A stretch of 64,000 nt of DNA from Apteryx mantelli (lineage: Eukaryota > Chordata > Aves > Apterygiformes > Apterygidae): positions 19,922,001 to 19,986,000 of the forward strand of contig NC_089981.1 in the NCBI RefSeq assembly GCF_036417845.1, written 5' to 3'. Under the pieces are notes generated by a model. That model did not search any database, had not been told where the DNA came from, and saw nothing but the letters and a program-made list of their open reading frames with translations. The translations under genes and the position numbers were made by a program. Shown here one piece after another: positions 10,173 to 22,161 of the stretch. The first letter of the stretch is position 1. Each line of letters opens with the position of its first letter.

Positions 10173-13100
10173 TTGCTTACTTTGCGTTTAGCTTTCTCCA
10201 GGTAAGATCGGTCAGGGGATTGGTCAGTCCAAGTAGTTATGCAACACAAACAATTTCATCCATCGCCATGTAGAGAGAGGCAGTAGAAACATGAGCATCT
10301 TACCCAGCATCAGAGGGGGAAGCCAGTGCCTTGGATCATGCCTGCCTATAAGGGAAGCTTAGGAGGACATCCAAAGAGAGCTTTACAAACATACTTTCTA
10401 CATGCAATTCTTCCTTGTATATCGGACATTCAGACATATTAAATGATGTGTATGAAATAGGACATCAGGTGGCATTTTATTTAAGAGCTAGAACATAGCA
10501 CTTGGGAAAAACATATTACCTAACATAAAATAACTGGTATACATTCATCTCGGTGAACTATAGGGTAAAGAGTTCACGCAGAGTTTGAGGTTAACAATGA
10601 CCTTTCTGATTTAACAGAGAAATTGGACACTGGAAAAAAAGAATAGATTGAAATACTGAAACAAAGATTTTTTTTTAAAACAAAGGAAAACAAAAGGCAA
10701 AATTAATGAAGAATGAACACAAAAGAATGAGTTCAAAGTGAAATGAAATGTTGCACCTCATTCTGGGATTTTTTTACAAAATATTTTGATTTTTTTTTCC
10801 TGAGATAGCTTAAGTTTAAAGTAAGTTCTGAAAAGAAGAAATCAGTGCTGTTTTTAAATGTTCAGACAAGGATATTCTTACGTTTTCAAAACAATTATCC
10901 TCACATATTTGTTTTGGATGAAGCTCAATCAATTAATTGATACTGAATGATATTTCCAAATACATACAGAAGATTCTGGGTACTAATGTTACACTTCTAG
11001 AAAAAATGCAGAGCTTAACTTAACTTTGCAAAAGTAAAGACATTTCTGCTGATGCCAGTATAAACTCTAGGCGGGACAGATACACCTTGCTCACCCTTGC
11101 ATTTACAGGAGATGTAATGATTCCAAAAGGAGCTCTAATAAAAGACCTGCTGACAATTCAGTAAAATAACCCTGTAAATATCAATGCTATGCAGAAAAAG
11201 ACACAGGTAAAACAGAAACCTCTACGTTCCTGCAAAAAAAAGGAAGGTAATCCGTTCCAGCTAGAATACCAAATGGTTAAGACAGAGTCTGGGGGTTCAG
11301 AAAGGAGGACTTCAGTTCCCAACTGTATTTCCAGGCACTCTAGTTGCCATGAATCACGCCTATATGTAGCTAAGTGTGGGTCAGAGGAGATGATCTTAGG
11401 CTCCATCTGTAACCATTACAGAGGGATAGGGGGATGCGTTGCTTGCTGGATGCGTGTCTGTCCATTGATGGGAAAGGAAGCCCAGATGACCAACGTAGAT
11501 TCACTGGCAAAAGTTTAGATGGTTAAAATTGAGCAAGATGAATCCCACCTTAGATAGCTTGGTCTGCTCTGGTCTTTCAAGGTCCTTCATTCTCAGTGAA
11601 AACTTGGTGCATCCTAAAATCTGACTCATTTTCTAGATGTGACTATTTACTGCAGAAGTAGTCTGGGGTGATTCAGGTCATGGCTTAGGTCCCCCATTTA
11701 CGTTCTTAGAATAAGGTGACAAGTTCCATAGACTTTTAATTGTGATTTATTTTTAGCCAAGGCCAGTTATACAGTGCAACGTGGCAATTTATTTCCACAC
11801 TACCATTGTCTTTCAGGCAATTTGTGAGAATTTTGGTGAAAAACCAAAAGAACACTTCTGCCCTGAAAAGCATGCCATGGTTATATAGACCTGGCTGTTT
11901 CTTCCTTTTTTTCAGCTGTTGATCATCCTCAGACAATGAGATGTGAAAATGCTAACGCCTGCTAACAGTTCAGTGGTCTCTGATGCAGACCTGCAAGAGA
12001 TTTCAGTCCCCAGATCAATATTTTAGGTGCAAAAATTAAAAAAGTTAAACTCCCCTACATTTTCAAAAATATTTTCATAATACTTTTTTCTTTCTCTACA
12101 TCATGATGAAGCGCATCTGAAATTCATCCAGTTAACAAGGCAGTAGGTTTAGAACAGCTTCTACACAGCTCACCGAGTGGAAGGAAATTTAACTTATTAG
12201 GAAACTTACCCACTAGGGAAATATTTGGTCTTTCCTAGATGTGGAGAATGTTTCTGTTGGGAAGTGCCACAGACTTTCTACTCTCCCTATGGATACGGGA
12301 GACCATGCTGTTCGCAAGGGAAGGGTAGAACAGAAAATTAAAGTGCTGCTGGTGGTGTCTCAGTGTGACAATGTCTTCATGAAATAATATGCTCTAAAGA
12401 TATTGCAAGCACCGTTGGAAATGTTTCTAATATTTCCTTTGACTGGAAACAGATAAACAGTGATTTTAAAGGCCAGCAGACTGGTGCTGAAATAAGATGG
12501 ATATTCTGGCAAAACTGAGTCCCAAGCTGTGATCTGAAGTCATGGATGCATGCCCCTGGGCTCTGGAGGCAACCACTTTTTGAAACATTTTCAAATGCAC
12601 TTCAAAGTGATCAACATACCTTGAAAACAAGATTCAGGCAGTCGCATTAGAACTTTTGATACTGTGATTATGATCATGTCAAACAGAAAGATGCCTGTTC
12701 TCTCTAGCGATGATCCCTATATAATAAATACAGGAGTGATGCACGCAAGGAAAGGTTTAGAGCTGTTTACCTCATTACCTAACTACTGCTTAATATAAAT
12801 GATAAATCACTTTCATTAGTATCAAATTGATAGGAAAAAAAGAAGCGAATGTTTCTTTCATAGGAGAGTTAATATTAATACCCTTAGCTAATCAAAAGAT
12901 GTTCTGTGAATAAAATATTAATATCAAGCAGCTCTCTAGATGGACAGATGCAATAAAGGAGCTTTCAAGTCTAACTTGTTTGACAAACACACAGTTGATG
13001 CATTTTTCGCAGAGGAAGTTTCGGTGACTCAACATTTTTAGTCTCAAACTACTCAACAAATTTTATAGTTGCTACGTTGCTTGTCTTTTCCTTCTATCTA

Positions 13101-16100
13101 GTTCATGTGCCACTGTGCAACAGAAGGCATGTAGATGTTCCCAGGCAAGCACTTAATCTCTTACGGTTTTACTTCGTCTGAACCTGAGCCATTCCTCATG
13201 GTGGTCTCCAAGGACATCGAAATGGGGATAAGGGCAACTTTGAGGCATTCAGTTTGTGTTGGGCAACAAATAAACCATCTCTCAAAGACCCTGGAGGTCA
13301 GAGGAGGCCAAAACCAGTGCCTGATAGTGAAATTCATCTGAATTTTAAACATCTAAAACTGGGTAATCTAAGTCACTGGGTTTCTTTGACCTGACATTGG
13401 CAAGAAATAAGCGGTTCCAGAGGATGCCTCATCCCATCCTAAAATAAGTTTCTAAGGAAAATAGCTCGTATTGCTTTTTGCACATCTCTCGGTCCTTCCA
13501 TTGGCTATAAAATAAACCCAGACAGCGAGTTTGGGCTTGCACAGCTAAATTTTGTGCTCCTGAAATTATATAAAACGGATCCTAACTTTCTTAGCACTGC
13601 ACCGCATCCCTCAGCCCTTACGCAGAGCACAGCTTGAAGCTCTGGGCTCTGAACTTACAGAGGACACCCCTGAGGCAAGACCCTACGTAATCACCAAAAC
13701 AATCCTACGGAAGGGGAGCAAAAAACAGCAGCCAAGCTGATTTTTATTCAGACCATTTCAACAAACTGTCGGTGAAGAGATGGGAAAGCTCCACTGAGGC
13801 TTCCAATAGCCAGTGACAGGTGGGCTTGGCCTGTCTGAAACTCCAGTCAGGGACTAAACCATGACACATGAGGGATGTAATGGATGCACTGGTTTTGGGG
13901 GGAGTGATGTGGGAAAGCCCCTCCAGGAGAAAGTGGGAAAATTATCACCTTTGGACTGTTATTCATATCTTTGATATTTTTGTTGGTTTTCTTAGTATGG
14001 GATTCATCACCCAGCTTAAACAACTAAAAGTTACCTGTCTAGGCTTAACTTCTAGATGACCACACTAATTTGTGTAGGGAAATAATCACTCAAATCCCAG
14101 AAAATATGCATGGTACAAACATCGCTACATAGATTACTGTGGACATTGCTTATCTGAGTTCAGGCTGCATATGTCTCTTCTGATCCAGCTGCGCTTTTAG
14201 GGACCAGCCACATGCCTAATGTTAATCAACTGTCTCCTTTGATGTCGGTGGGTCAAATGACCACAGACTGCAAATCAGCAAAAATAAATTTTACTGGTCA
14301 ATCAGGAAGACTGCCAAGTGATGTAGACTGTCTTTAGGTCCAACAAGAAAAGTGCCAACTGGAATTCAGCTTGCATACGTTGGCATTGTTTCCTGAGAGT
14401 CAGCAAAGATTTGAGGTGATTACCTTCCCTTCAGGTCAACTTTTCCAAGTTCTCCTGTAAGTGCTGATCACTTTGTGGGACCAGCAGTCATCTGCCGCCT
14501 CTTGTTCTGTCTGACCCATGTACAATTCATGGCCAAAGAGAGGATTTAATCTATGTCCCCCCCCCCCAAAAAAAAAAAAAAGGCTCCAACTGACTGTGTC
14601 AAAATAAAGGATGACATTACCTAAAGATGAATATGGGTCCTCTACTTATGTTCTGGAATTTTTTTTTCCTAATGAGCTCTGGATTCATGAACCAAGACCT
14701 CCACATACTGCAACCATTGCATCACACTCTCAATGCAGGATCCCCCGGGACATATACAGCACTTAAGGGAAGTTGATCGTGAGGAGCTTGCATTCCCCCG
14801 CTGACCAGGCGTATCGTCTCATCTTTAGTCAATGCCAGAAGGGGAGAGGCAGAACATGCCAACAGCTTACTTGACCCGGTAATTCAGTGCTTCTCTGGAT
14901 GCCCTTGTGTCCAGCTTTCTAGCAGCATTTTTTTCAGAGGAAAAGAAAGCAACATTTTCTAACAAGTGAGTTTCCAAGGTAGGAAACATATCTATGTGCC
15001 TGTGTATAGATCATCTACTTGTGTCACTGTGTTGTCTTTCCTTACTCTTTTCTTGAAATCTTACTCATAGAACATACACAATTGCAGTCTGTGCTCATGT
15101 ACACAATGGTAAAAGAAAAAAAATCATTAATGAGCTTCCGTATAAAGGAATGCTAAAAACAGAATCTTGTAAAAAATTAATAAGACTGCAGCCACAGAAA
15201 GAAAAATGCTTTTGACCTGAGCTGAGGTGGAATTTTTTCCTGTTTTGGGGGAAACATCCTTGCAGAGTCGGGAGAACAAATACTAGTGAGCGTCTTTGTG
15301 GCTTTGCTTCCTAACGCACTTGGAGGCTTTGGGGCTCTTGCTCCTGAAAGTTTTTATTTAGAATAACAAAAGACATTTGGGCAAGTACATAACAACAGGG
15401 GACTCTACCCTCGGCCAGGGCTGATCTGTGATAGCTGCAAGTCAGCTGTTCTCTGTGGTTGCAGCAGATGCAGAGCTGTTCAGAATGTGCTCATAAACTG
15501 TGTTTAAATCTTAATCTCAAACCACCAAAATTCATGGAAGTTATACTATAGGCCAGATGAGCACTGAATTCCTCAAAAAAAGAAAAAAAAAAAAAAGAAA
15601 GGAGAAGAGGATAAGGCATAAGAAGAATCATTTAGCGTCATCAAGAGGTGACACAGACCACAGTGCTGGTCACTAAAAGTGGTCTTACTGACTTGTACAG
15701 AATTCCCCACAGCAAAGAAAATTATGAGCACACTTCATTAGCAATCACGCTGCTGGGCTCTGCAAGCTTCTGCTCCCCAGCTGAATCACTGTAATGACCC
15801 AGAAGTGCATTCTTAATTATTTGGAATACAATACAAACAACAGCAGCTGAAAAAGCATTTAAATCATTCGTGTGCTTCCCTATGCAGCACCTCCATGCTA
15901 ACTCAGGCATTCCTTTAATATACTTGCAATTAGCACTTCTCATTTTCTACAGAACTCTAAAAAGAAATACCAAAACAAGACCATAATCTGAAAATGAGAG
16001 GCATTCTTCTTGAAATCAACATTTAAGAGAAATGAAAAGGCAATTATGGGGTAATAGCATTTTTCTTTCTATATCATCTATTGACATTTTTATATGCTTT

Positions 16101-17198
16101 TATTTAACATGTCAGTTAACTCTGAAGCTCTGATTAGTCTGACTAAATGTTATCATCTACAGAGACAGACTTCTACAGCTGATCTAATCATTCACTCTTT
16201 ATAATCAGTGGTGAGAAACAGGCCCCCCTAAGAGGCAATGCATTTTTCCCCAAGTAAGTAGACATCCTAAGCAGCTGACGTGAATTTTGCCTTAGGGTTC
16301 CTACTTCTTTCCCTTGACTGTAAATGAAGCCTTAAATGACTACCTCAAAATGTAGCCATCCACTTGATAATTGGGTACCGTTAGGCGAGATGGATTCTGT
16401 CTTCAGTGTCAGCTCCTGTGTTTCTTGGTATTTATACGCGACTCCTTTCTTCGTGCTGGACAATGCAAGCATGATTTTGTCAGGACAGGACTTTCATCCT
16501 GCTCTTAGCACTGCTTAATAAGACAACGCACTCCTGGCTGCAGAAGGAGGAAGAGCCATGTGACAGAGCGGTTTGACCGCGCTGCTCCACTGCCCCATCT
16601 TCTCCTTTGAGTTGTTATATTTGGGATCAGCAAATAAACTTTGATGAAATTATCATCTGCTTTTTAATATACACTGCCTTTCTATATGGATTTTTTCCTT
16701 AATCTGAGGGTTTTGTTTGTTTTTTTTTTACAAGGACCCCTCCTCAGAACTCCCTGGCCAGTTTAAACATCATCCGTGAAAGTGGAGAGCAATTAACTAC
16801 TCTACTGTTCAGCAATGGCAGAGTAAATAGCCAGAATCATCCTTTTATCCCTCCTAGGCACCATGGACACAAGACGAGCTTTTGAGAAAAATTTAAAAAT
16901 AGAACTGAGCAGGAAATATCAAAATATAACAGGTTTATGCTCTTTCCTGGAACAATCTCAGTAATGGAACTAAAGTAATCCTTCTTTGAGGCTATCATTC
17001 CAAGAGTGTTAAAGGTGTAAGAACAGCAAACTTTTCAAGAGAACTGAGTTAAGCGCCCAGTTCCGGTGTACTAACAGACAGGTAGGTTTCTATTAAAATA
17101 AAGCAGCATCCAATTTTCTTTTTCTACATTCCTGTCAAATGCAATGTATTCCCACTGTCATTGTCAATTATCCTTCTATCTAGAGTTGGAACTGATTT
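10173..17198. other. AT-rich intergenic desert, 7 kb
   Basis: No OR homology, CR1 fragment or credible exon found. All open frames are short and unsupported. It contains a C11-A14 run (14557-14581) and an A-rich tract (about 15574-15604). The base composition is markedly more AT-rich than the duplicon blocks. Confidence 0.6.
14557..14581. repeat. C11/A14 homopolymer junction
   Basis: Eleven C followed by 14 A. Such runs are prone to length change and sequencing error. Confidence 0.9.
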
Positions 17199-17216
17199 GT
17201 GTTCTTTGCTTTTTGT

Positions 17217-17227
17217 CCCTCTCAAAG
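17217..17227 (+). other. Probable 3' splice site of OR 5' UTR intron
   Basis: A pyrimidine-rich tract (ttctttgctttttgtccctctcaaag) ends in AG at 17227, 19 bases before the chosen ATG. OR genes usually have an intron ending just before the coding exon. Confidence 0.5.
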
Positions 17228-17246
17228 ACACACGTTGATTAAGGGA

Positions 17247-18203
17247 ATGATCAGAAGAAACAGGACAACCATTGATGAGTTCATTCTCTTGGGAATCACA
17301 GATATTTGGGAGCTGCAAGTCATTCTTTTTGTGCTGTTCCTTCTGATCTACGTCACCACCTTGGTGGGGAATCTCGGCATGATTGCATTAATCAGGCTCG
17401 ACACTCGACTCCACACCCCCATGTACTTCTTCCTCTGCCACCTCTCTCTGCTAGACCTAGGCACTTCCTCAGCAGTTGCTCCCAAAATGCTGGTGAGCTT
17501 CTTTGCAGAAAGGAAAGCCATTTCTGTGCCAGGGTGTGCAGCTCAGATGTACTTCTGTGCGATGTGCATAGTCACTGAGTGTTACCTGCTGACTGCAATG
17601 GCCTATGACCGGTACGTGGCCATCTGTAGCCCTCTGCTCTACAGGGTCACCATGTCTCAAAAGGTTTGTGTCCGACTGGCTGTGGGATCCTACATGATAG
17701 CGCATGGGATTGCAATAGCGCATGTCAGCTCAGTGTTCAGTTTACACTTCTGTGGCCCTAATGTCATCAATCACTTCTTCTGTGACATTCCTCCACTACT
17801 GAAACTTTCCTGCTCCAGTACCACTGTTAACGAACACGTGCTTTTTACCTGTGTTACCTTTGTTGTACTTAGCACTTTAACATTCATCCTTGTCTCTTAC
17901 GGTTATATCCTCTCAACCATCCTGAGGATCCACTCCTCAGAGGGCAGGTACAAAGCTTTCTCCACCTGTGCCTCACACTTCATATCAGTCTCAGTTTATT
18001 TTGGGACTATGATCTTCATGTACCTCCGCCCCAGTTCTATCTACTCCCTGAACCAGGACAAAGTGGTGTCCATTGCCTACACCCTGGTGGTCCCCATGCT
18101 GAACCCCCTCATCTACAGCCTGAGGAACACAGAAGTGAAGAATGCTCTCAAGAGGCTCCTAGAAAGAGTTCTTGTCTCATTTCCAAAAAAATCAAGCTGG
18201 TAA
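17247..18203 (+). CDS. Olfactory receptor, class II (OR5/8-like), intact
   Basis: Seven-transmembrane odorant receptor of 318 residues, expected in cilia of olfactory neurons and coupled to the olfactory G protein. An N-glycosylation site is at N5 (NRT). Other landmarks are GN at 41-42 (TM1), LHTPMY at 55-60, Cys97 at the start of TM3, [10 protein letters not shown] at 118-127, [13 protein letters not shown] in extracellular loop 2, SY at 217-218 (TM5), KAFSTCASH at 236-244 (TM6) and PMLNPLIY at 283-290 (TM7). All are present and unbroken. The frame is open back to a Met at 17199, but I chose 17247 because it gives the usual OR N-terminus, and the upstream part overlaps the likely splice acceptor. 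An AATAAA lies at 18635, 0.43 kb past the stop. The subfamily placement (OR5/8-like, from [23 protein letters not shown]) is from memory of family motifs and is approximate. Confidence 0.95.
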   Translation: MIRRNRTTIDEFILLGITDIWELQVILFVLFLLIYVTTLVGNLGMIALIRLDTRLHTPMYFFLCHLSLLDLGTSSAVAPKMLVSFFAERKAISVPGCAAQMYFCAMCIVTECYLLTAMAYDRYVAICSPLLYRVTMSQKVCVRLAVGSYMIAHGIAIAHVSSVFSLHFCGPNVINHFFCDIPPLLKLSCSSTTVNEHVLFTCVTFVVLSTLTFILVSYGYILSTILRIHSSEGRYKAFSTCASHFISVSVYFGTMIFMYLRPSSIYSLNQDKVVSIAYTLVVPMLNPLIYSLRNTEVKNALKRLLERVLVSFPKKSSW

Positions 18204-19792
18204 AGGGATGTCATAAATTAAACAAAATAGACTTGGACATTCTTGAAATTTAGTCTCCATTTTGCTACTGACCATTTAAACTAAAAGGCAACAGGAGAAA
18301 ACAGCGATCACGAGGACCTAAAGGCCTGCAAGTGTCATTGCTGCCAAGAGCTAGCGAGTCACTGCCTCCTTTCTAGCCTGTCAGGATGCAGCTATACTGT
18401 TTGATTTTGCCCTTTAATCTTAGTCCCCGAATTGTACTCAAAGTCTCACCTGTTCTCCTTTCCCACATGCCATACTTCAAAGATGTCATCTTCCTGGTGT
18501 CACTCCATAAGGAGCTGTGTTTCTCAGATGGGGAAGCACCCCTCACATTATTTAGTTCCTCTTCTGACACAATGACAGCTCTTCAGGAGGGAATGATGGG
18601 GCAAAGATCCAGATCCTCATGAATGTTTGCTAAGAATAAACCTGGGCTAACAGGTGTGATACCAGAAGCATTTCCAATGGCAGTGTATGACCACAACTGT
18701 TGAGTTTGCAGAAGCCAAGTTTAACATTACTAATGATCAATGCTCTTTTTAAGTTGAAATAAATGAAAGCTGCACATGTGCATTCCCCAGATAGGGTTGA
18801 GCAAGCAGACACAGCTTGATGCAATCAATTGTAATACATGACATCTTTAGCTAAAGGTCATCATCCAGATTTGGTAACTAAGACAAAGTCAGTGGTAGTG
18901 AGTAGACAAGAAAACAGCCCTGAAGGAGAGAGACTTTTATTGGTTATTCTAAAGCTGACTGGAAACCTTCATAGAATGAGAGCAAATTTATTTTCAATAA
19001 GATTTATTTTCAATAAAATTTATTTTCAATAAAATTGCAGTACTACTTGGAGATAATTTGACTTTGTGGAGGTCTGAAAGCAAGGAGGTTTTTGTTTTTT
19101 ACTAGGATCCTTTACTGACACAGGAAATCCATCTAGTTTAAAAACTAGAAAAAAAATTTGCAAGTCCCAGCTGTGGGTTTAAATGGAAAAATGTTCTCTC
19201 TGAGGGGTCACCGTGCTCTCAAATATTTATTCATTAGCAGAACCAATGTCAATGCAGACCACATCACCCAAAGCCCTTAGGGAGCAGCAGAAAAAAGGAG
19301 GGTTTTTGTCTCAAAATGCTCACAGAGAAGCTCTTCTCGTGCACCACACTTAGGAGGAATCACCTTAGGAGAGACATATTTCACCCCTTTGATAATAGAG
19401 CGAGCAGAGGCAAGTAACTATGAATTGCACGTCTCCCTGTTAGGCACACAAAATCAGGGGCATGGATCTTATCCCTGTAGAAGCATCAGAGTGTTTCAGA
19501 CTCACCTACAATGCTGTCTTCATCTTAGAAAAGGTAAAAGTATTTAGGAGCCCCTGGCCTGAGGTTAAGCTAACTGAACAGAACATGCGAGATGACTGGA
19601 CAAGGCATGAGAAACCACTGGCAGTAACAAACAGCGTGAGAAGCTGGCAAATAAGAGCACCACAATGGATGGCCAGATTTTCAGTGGTGATTAAGAAGCT
19701 GTACTAGAGATGGCCAGGCTTCAACATGACTGAAGAGGAGTAGTGGGGACCCTTTGGGGAGTGTCGGAGCTCTTATTGGTAGTCACGGAAGT
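18204..19792. other. Intergenic, 3' flank of the OR gene
   Basis: No second gene is visible. It contains the probable poly(A) signal at 18635-18640 and a perfect short tandem repeat at 18987-19034. The last stretch, next to the LTR primer site, may be LTR-element leader, but no gag or pol similarity is seen. Confidence 0.5.
18987..19034. repeat. 16-base tandem repeat, three units
   Basis: The unit tttattttcaataaaa occurs three times head to tail, with one substitution in the first unit. It creates several AATAAA-like hexamers. Confidence 0.9.
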
Positions 19793-19811
19793 AAACCATC
19801 CTCTGCTACCA
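19793..19811 (-). other. Retroelement primer-binding site, initiator Met tRNA type
   Basis: On the minus strand, 19 bases beginning TGGTAGCAGAGG are complementary to the 3' end of vertebrate initiator methionine tRNA (...CCTCTGCTACCA). The site lies two bases past the LTR end, exactly where a primer site should be. Confidence 0.8.
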
Positions 19812-19813
19812 GA

Positions 19814-20189
19814 TGTCGGAGTGGGGGGACGGGCCCGGAGTAACGATGAGTCTCAATATGAGTATGATCATTCTCCCTTTATTAGAGCTTACACAGAGTA
19901 TATATAGACAGGCGGTAGAGCATGTGCTAGCAATAGCTGTATGATTGGTTTACAGTCTCCGTTCACGCGCCTAAAACGAATACATGAGTGGTGCAAAGTT
20001 GCTGTTCACATGGAGGGGCTTGTCGGCCCCCTCCTTGACTTGTTTACCACTACTTGCCTTCCCCTTTTGTAATGGTCTAGGAATGTTCAAGGACAGTTCC
20101 CATAGCCGTGGGATCCTCCCTCCATCGTGAAGACAGGATTGCTCACTTCTAAGAGATCATGCCCCTTTTCACTTAACCATTCTTCCACA
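19814..20189 (-). mobile_element. LTR fossil of an endogenous retrovirus or LTR retrotransposon
   Basis: On the minus strand the block starts TGTGGAAG and ends CTCCGACA, giving the usual TG...CA termini and a length near 376 bases. In the right order it holds a TATA box (19899-19906), then AATAAA (19878-19883), then a short U5. A primer site for initiator Met tRNA follows directly. The internal coding region and second LTR are not seen nearby, so the element is a broken remnant: one LTR plus the start of the leader. The well-kept promoter, poly(A) signal and primer site suggest a fairly young insertion. I did not find a clear target-site duplication. The family is not known to me. Confidence 0.8.
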
Positions 20190-21419
20190 GGGGAGCAGAC
20201 CCTCACAAGGCCAGCAGTGCCTAGGAACCATATCAGTAATACCATATAAGGCCTAGATTACCTAGGTGATGGTATCAGGAATAGCAGATTTGAGTGCAGA
20301 TGTAGCAAAACCAGAGCCAATAGCGGGGGAGTGTTTGGGAGGAGGCAATGGTGGAGAAACTGAGGCACCACCGTGGATTGGAGAAGAGCAAGCAGGGGAA
20401 AATGGAGATAAGAGAGGTTATCCCAGCATCCTGGATGAGAAGGGAGGTTAAAAGGGACCGGTTGCCGGGGAGTTTGCCAGGCTAAGCGCTGTGCCTGACC
20501 ACTGCAGCCACTCCCATCTTCTTGTAAGACTGTACTCCTAACTAGGCACTGGGGGATCTGTGCTTGGCCTCACTGCCAGCTGGACTTGGGAACAGCCTAG
20601 CATCCAGCAGGCTGGGAAGGAGAACTTGTCCAGGTCCCGAGGCCCAATGGACCCAGCTCCCCAAAAAGTAGTTCAGAGACTCGTGAGGCAACAAGCCGAG
20701 AGAGACAGTGAAGCAACTGGGACTTTCCACCAGGTTTTTTGTTTTCCGGTCCAGGATATCCCCCCGGAAGACCATTCTCTGTGCTGGGCTTATGCTACAA
20801 AATAAAGCAGGGACTTCAGAGTCCAATTAATCTGTTCCTTTTCACGACTGTTAGTTCTCATTTCAAAACAGAGGTAACCTTTTGTCTTTGTGACTACTTC
20901 TGCTAGCAGCTGGGACTTAGAGCTTAGAAATATGGGAAAGAGATCCAGTAATGACTACGTACTAGGTATAAGCAACGCAATTATTTCACCATACGGTCAG
21001 CTGGGACTGGACTGACTGAAAAGCATCTATCCAAAGGGCAATGCAGCAACAGCAGAAAATGCATGCACTTAGTAAGATGAGGGTTCCTAGTCATCTATAC
21101 TGCATCTGATAGGCTGGAAATAGAAAGAAAACAGCCTCAAGGAGAGATGGAGCAGAACAGAGTTCAACCCTGAATCTGTTCTACAAGAAGTTTGATGAAA
21201 AAAAGGAAAAAGACTTAATATTGAAGATAGTCAGGGATATTTCAGACCTGGGTTAGACAGGCCAAGTTGTGTTTTCCTTCAGCATCCAAGGGGCTTCAGA
21301 AGTAGAGGTGCGCTCATGCAACACGTCCATGTTGCTACTATCGGGGAGGGGAAGGGACAGGGAGCCAAGGGAACCCCAGATGAAGCAGTGCCCTTCCGAC
21401 AGGGCACAAACCCACAGAG
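20190..21419. other. Intergenic, no gene seen
   Basis: Open frames on both strands at 20542-20826 are complementary shadows without recognisable motifs. No known repeat was identified. Confidence 0.45.
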
Positions 21420-21797
21420 GCTAGACATAGCAGGCTGAGCCAGAGGCCGGTAGCAGGGTCTATTGGCAGCCCCAGGCACAGCAAGCAATAAACCAGGTTT
21501 AGGGTCCGTTTAGAGGGTCCCATCAGGAGTAAAAGGAAATGGGACCAAAAACAGGGACAAAGGTACAACATATGTCTGAGGGATCCGCCTAGGAGACGAG
21601 CTCGCTGCAGCGTAAGTCCAAGGTCCCTCCAGGAGGCAGAGAGAGAGGGCTGGAGACAGGCATACCTAGGACACAGCTCAGGAAAAGAGTGAAGGCCTTG
21701 AGCTGAGCCTAAATAGGGCTCCTGGGCCTGTGGGCAGGGGAGCTCAGGTGAGGGTGCTCAGGGCCATTAAGGTCCATTAATGCCCTCAGAGCCCTGT
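21420..21797. repeat. Unclassified dispersed repeat, copy outside duplicons
   Basis: Shares with 475-832 and 49905-50195 the cagccccaggca core, the tcccatcaggag(t/c)aaaagga block, the ctccaggaggcagagag block, the gctgagc(c/t)taaa block and the final agg(g/c)cattaa..gccctcag..ccctg end. Substitutions and small gaps place it at an older age than the duplicons. Confidence 0.6.
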
Positions 21798-22123
21798 CAG
21801 CTTCTAGCTGGGTCCAGAAATAGTAGCAGGAAGCTGAGTTTTGACTGACTGGTACTAGCAAGAGAGTGAATCTCTGTAAGAGGGGTGATCCTTCTGGAGA
21901 TGTCAAGGAATCCATAAAGACTCCCTTGACAAGGGCTGTCCTGAGGCATCTAACCCCTCCTTTTGCATTCGAGGTTGAAAGAATTAACCATGAAGCTCGC
22001 TCTGAATCACCAGAAACATCCATCTTACGTGATAGTAAGTCTTCAAGGATCCACAGCTTCTCAAGGAGAGGAAATATATTTTATAATATATGAAGATGCA
22101 AAGTACCACAAAGTAATAAACGC

Positions 22124-22161
<38 letters not shown>

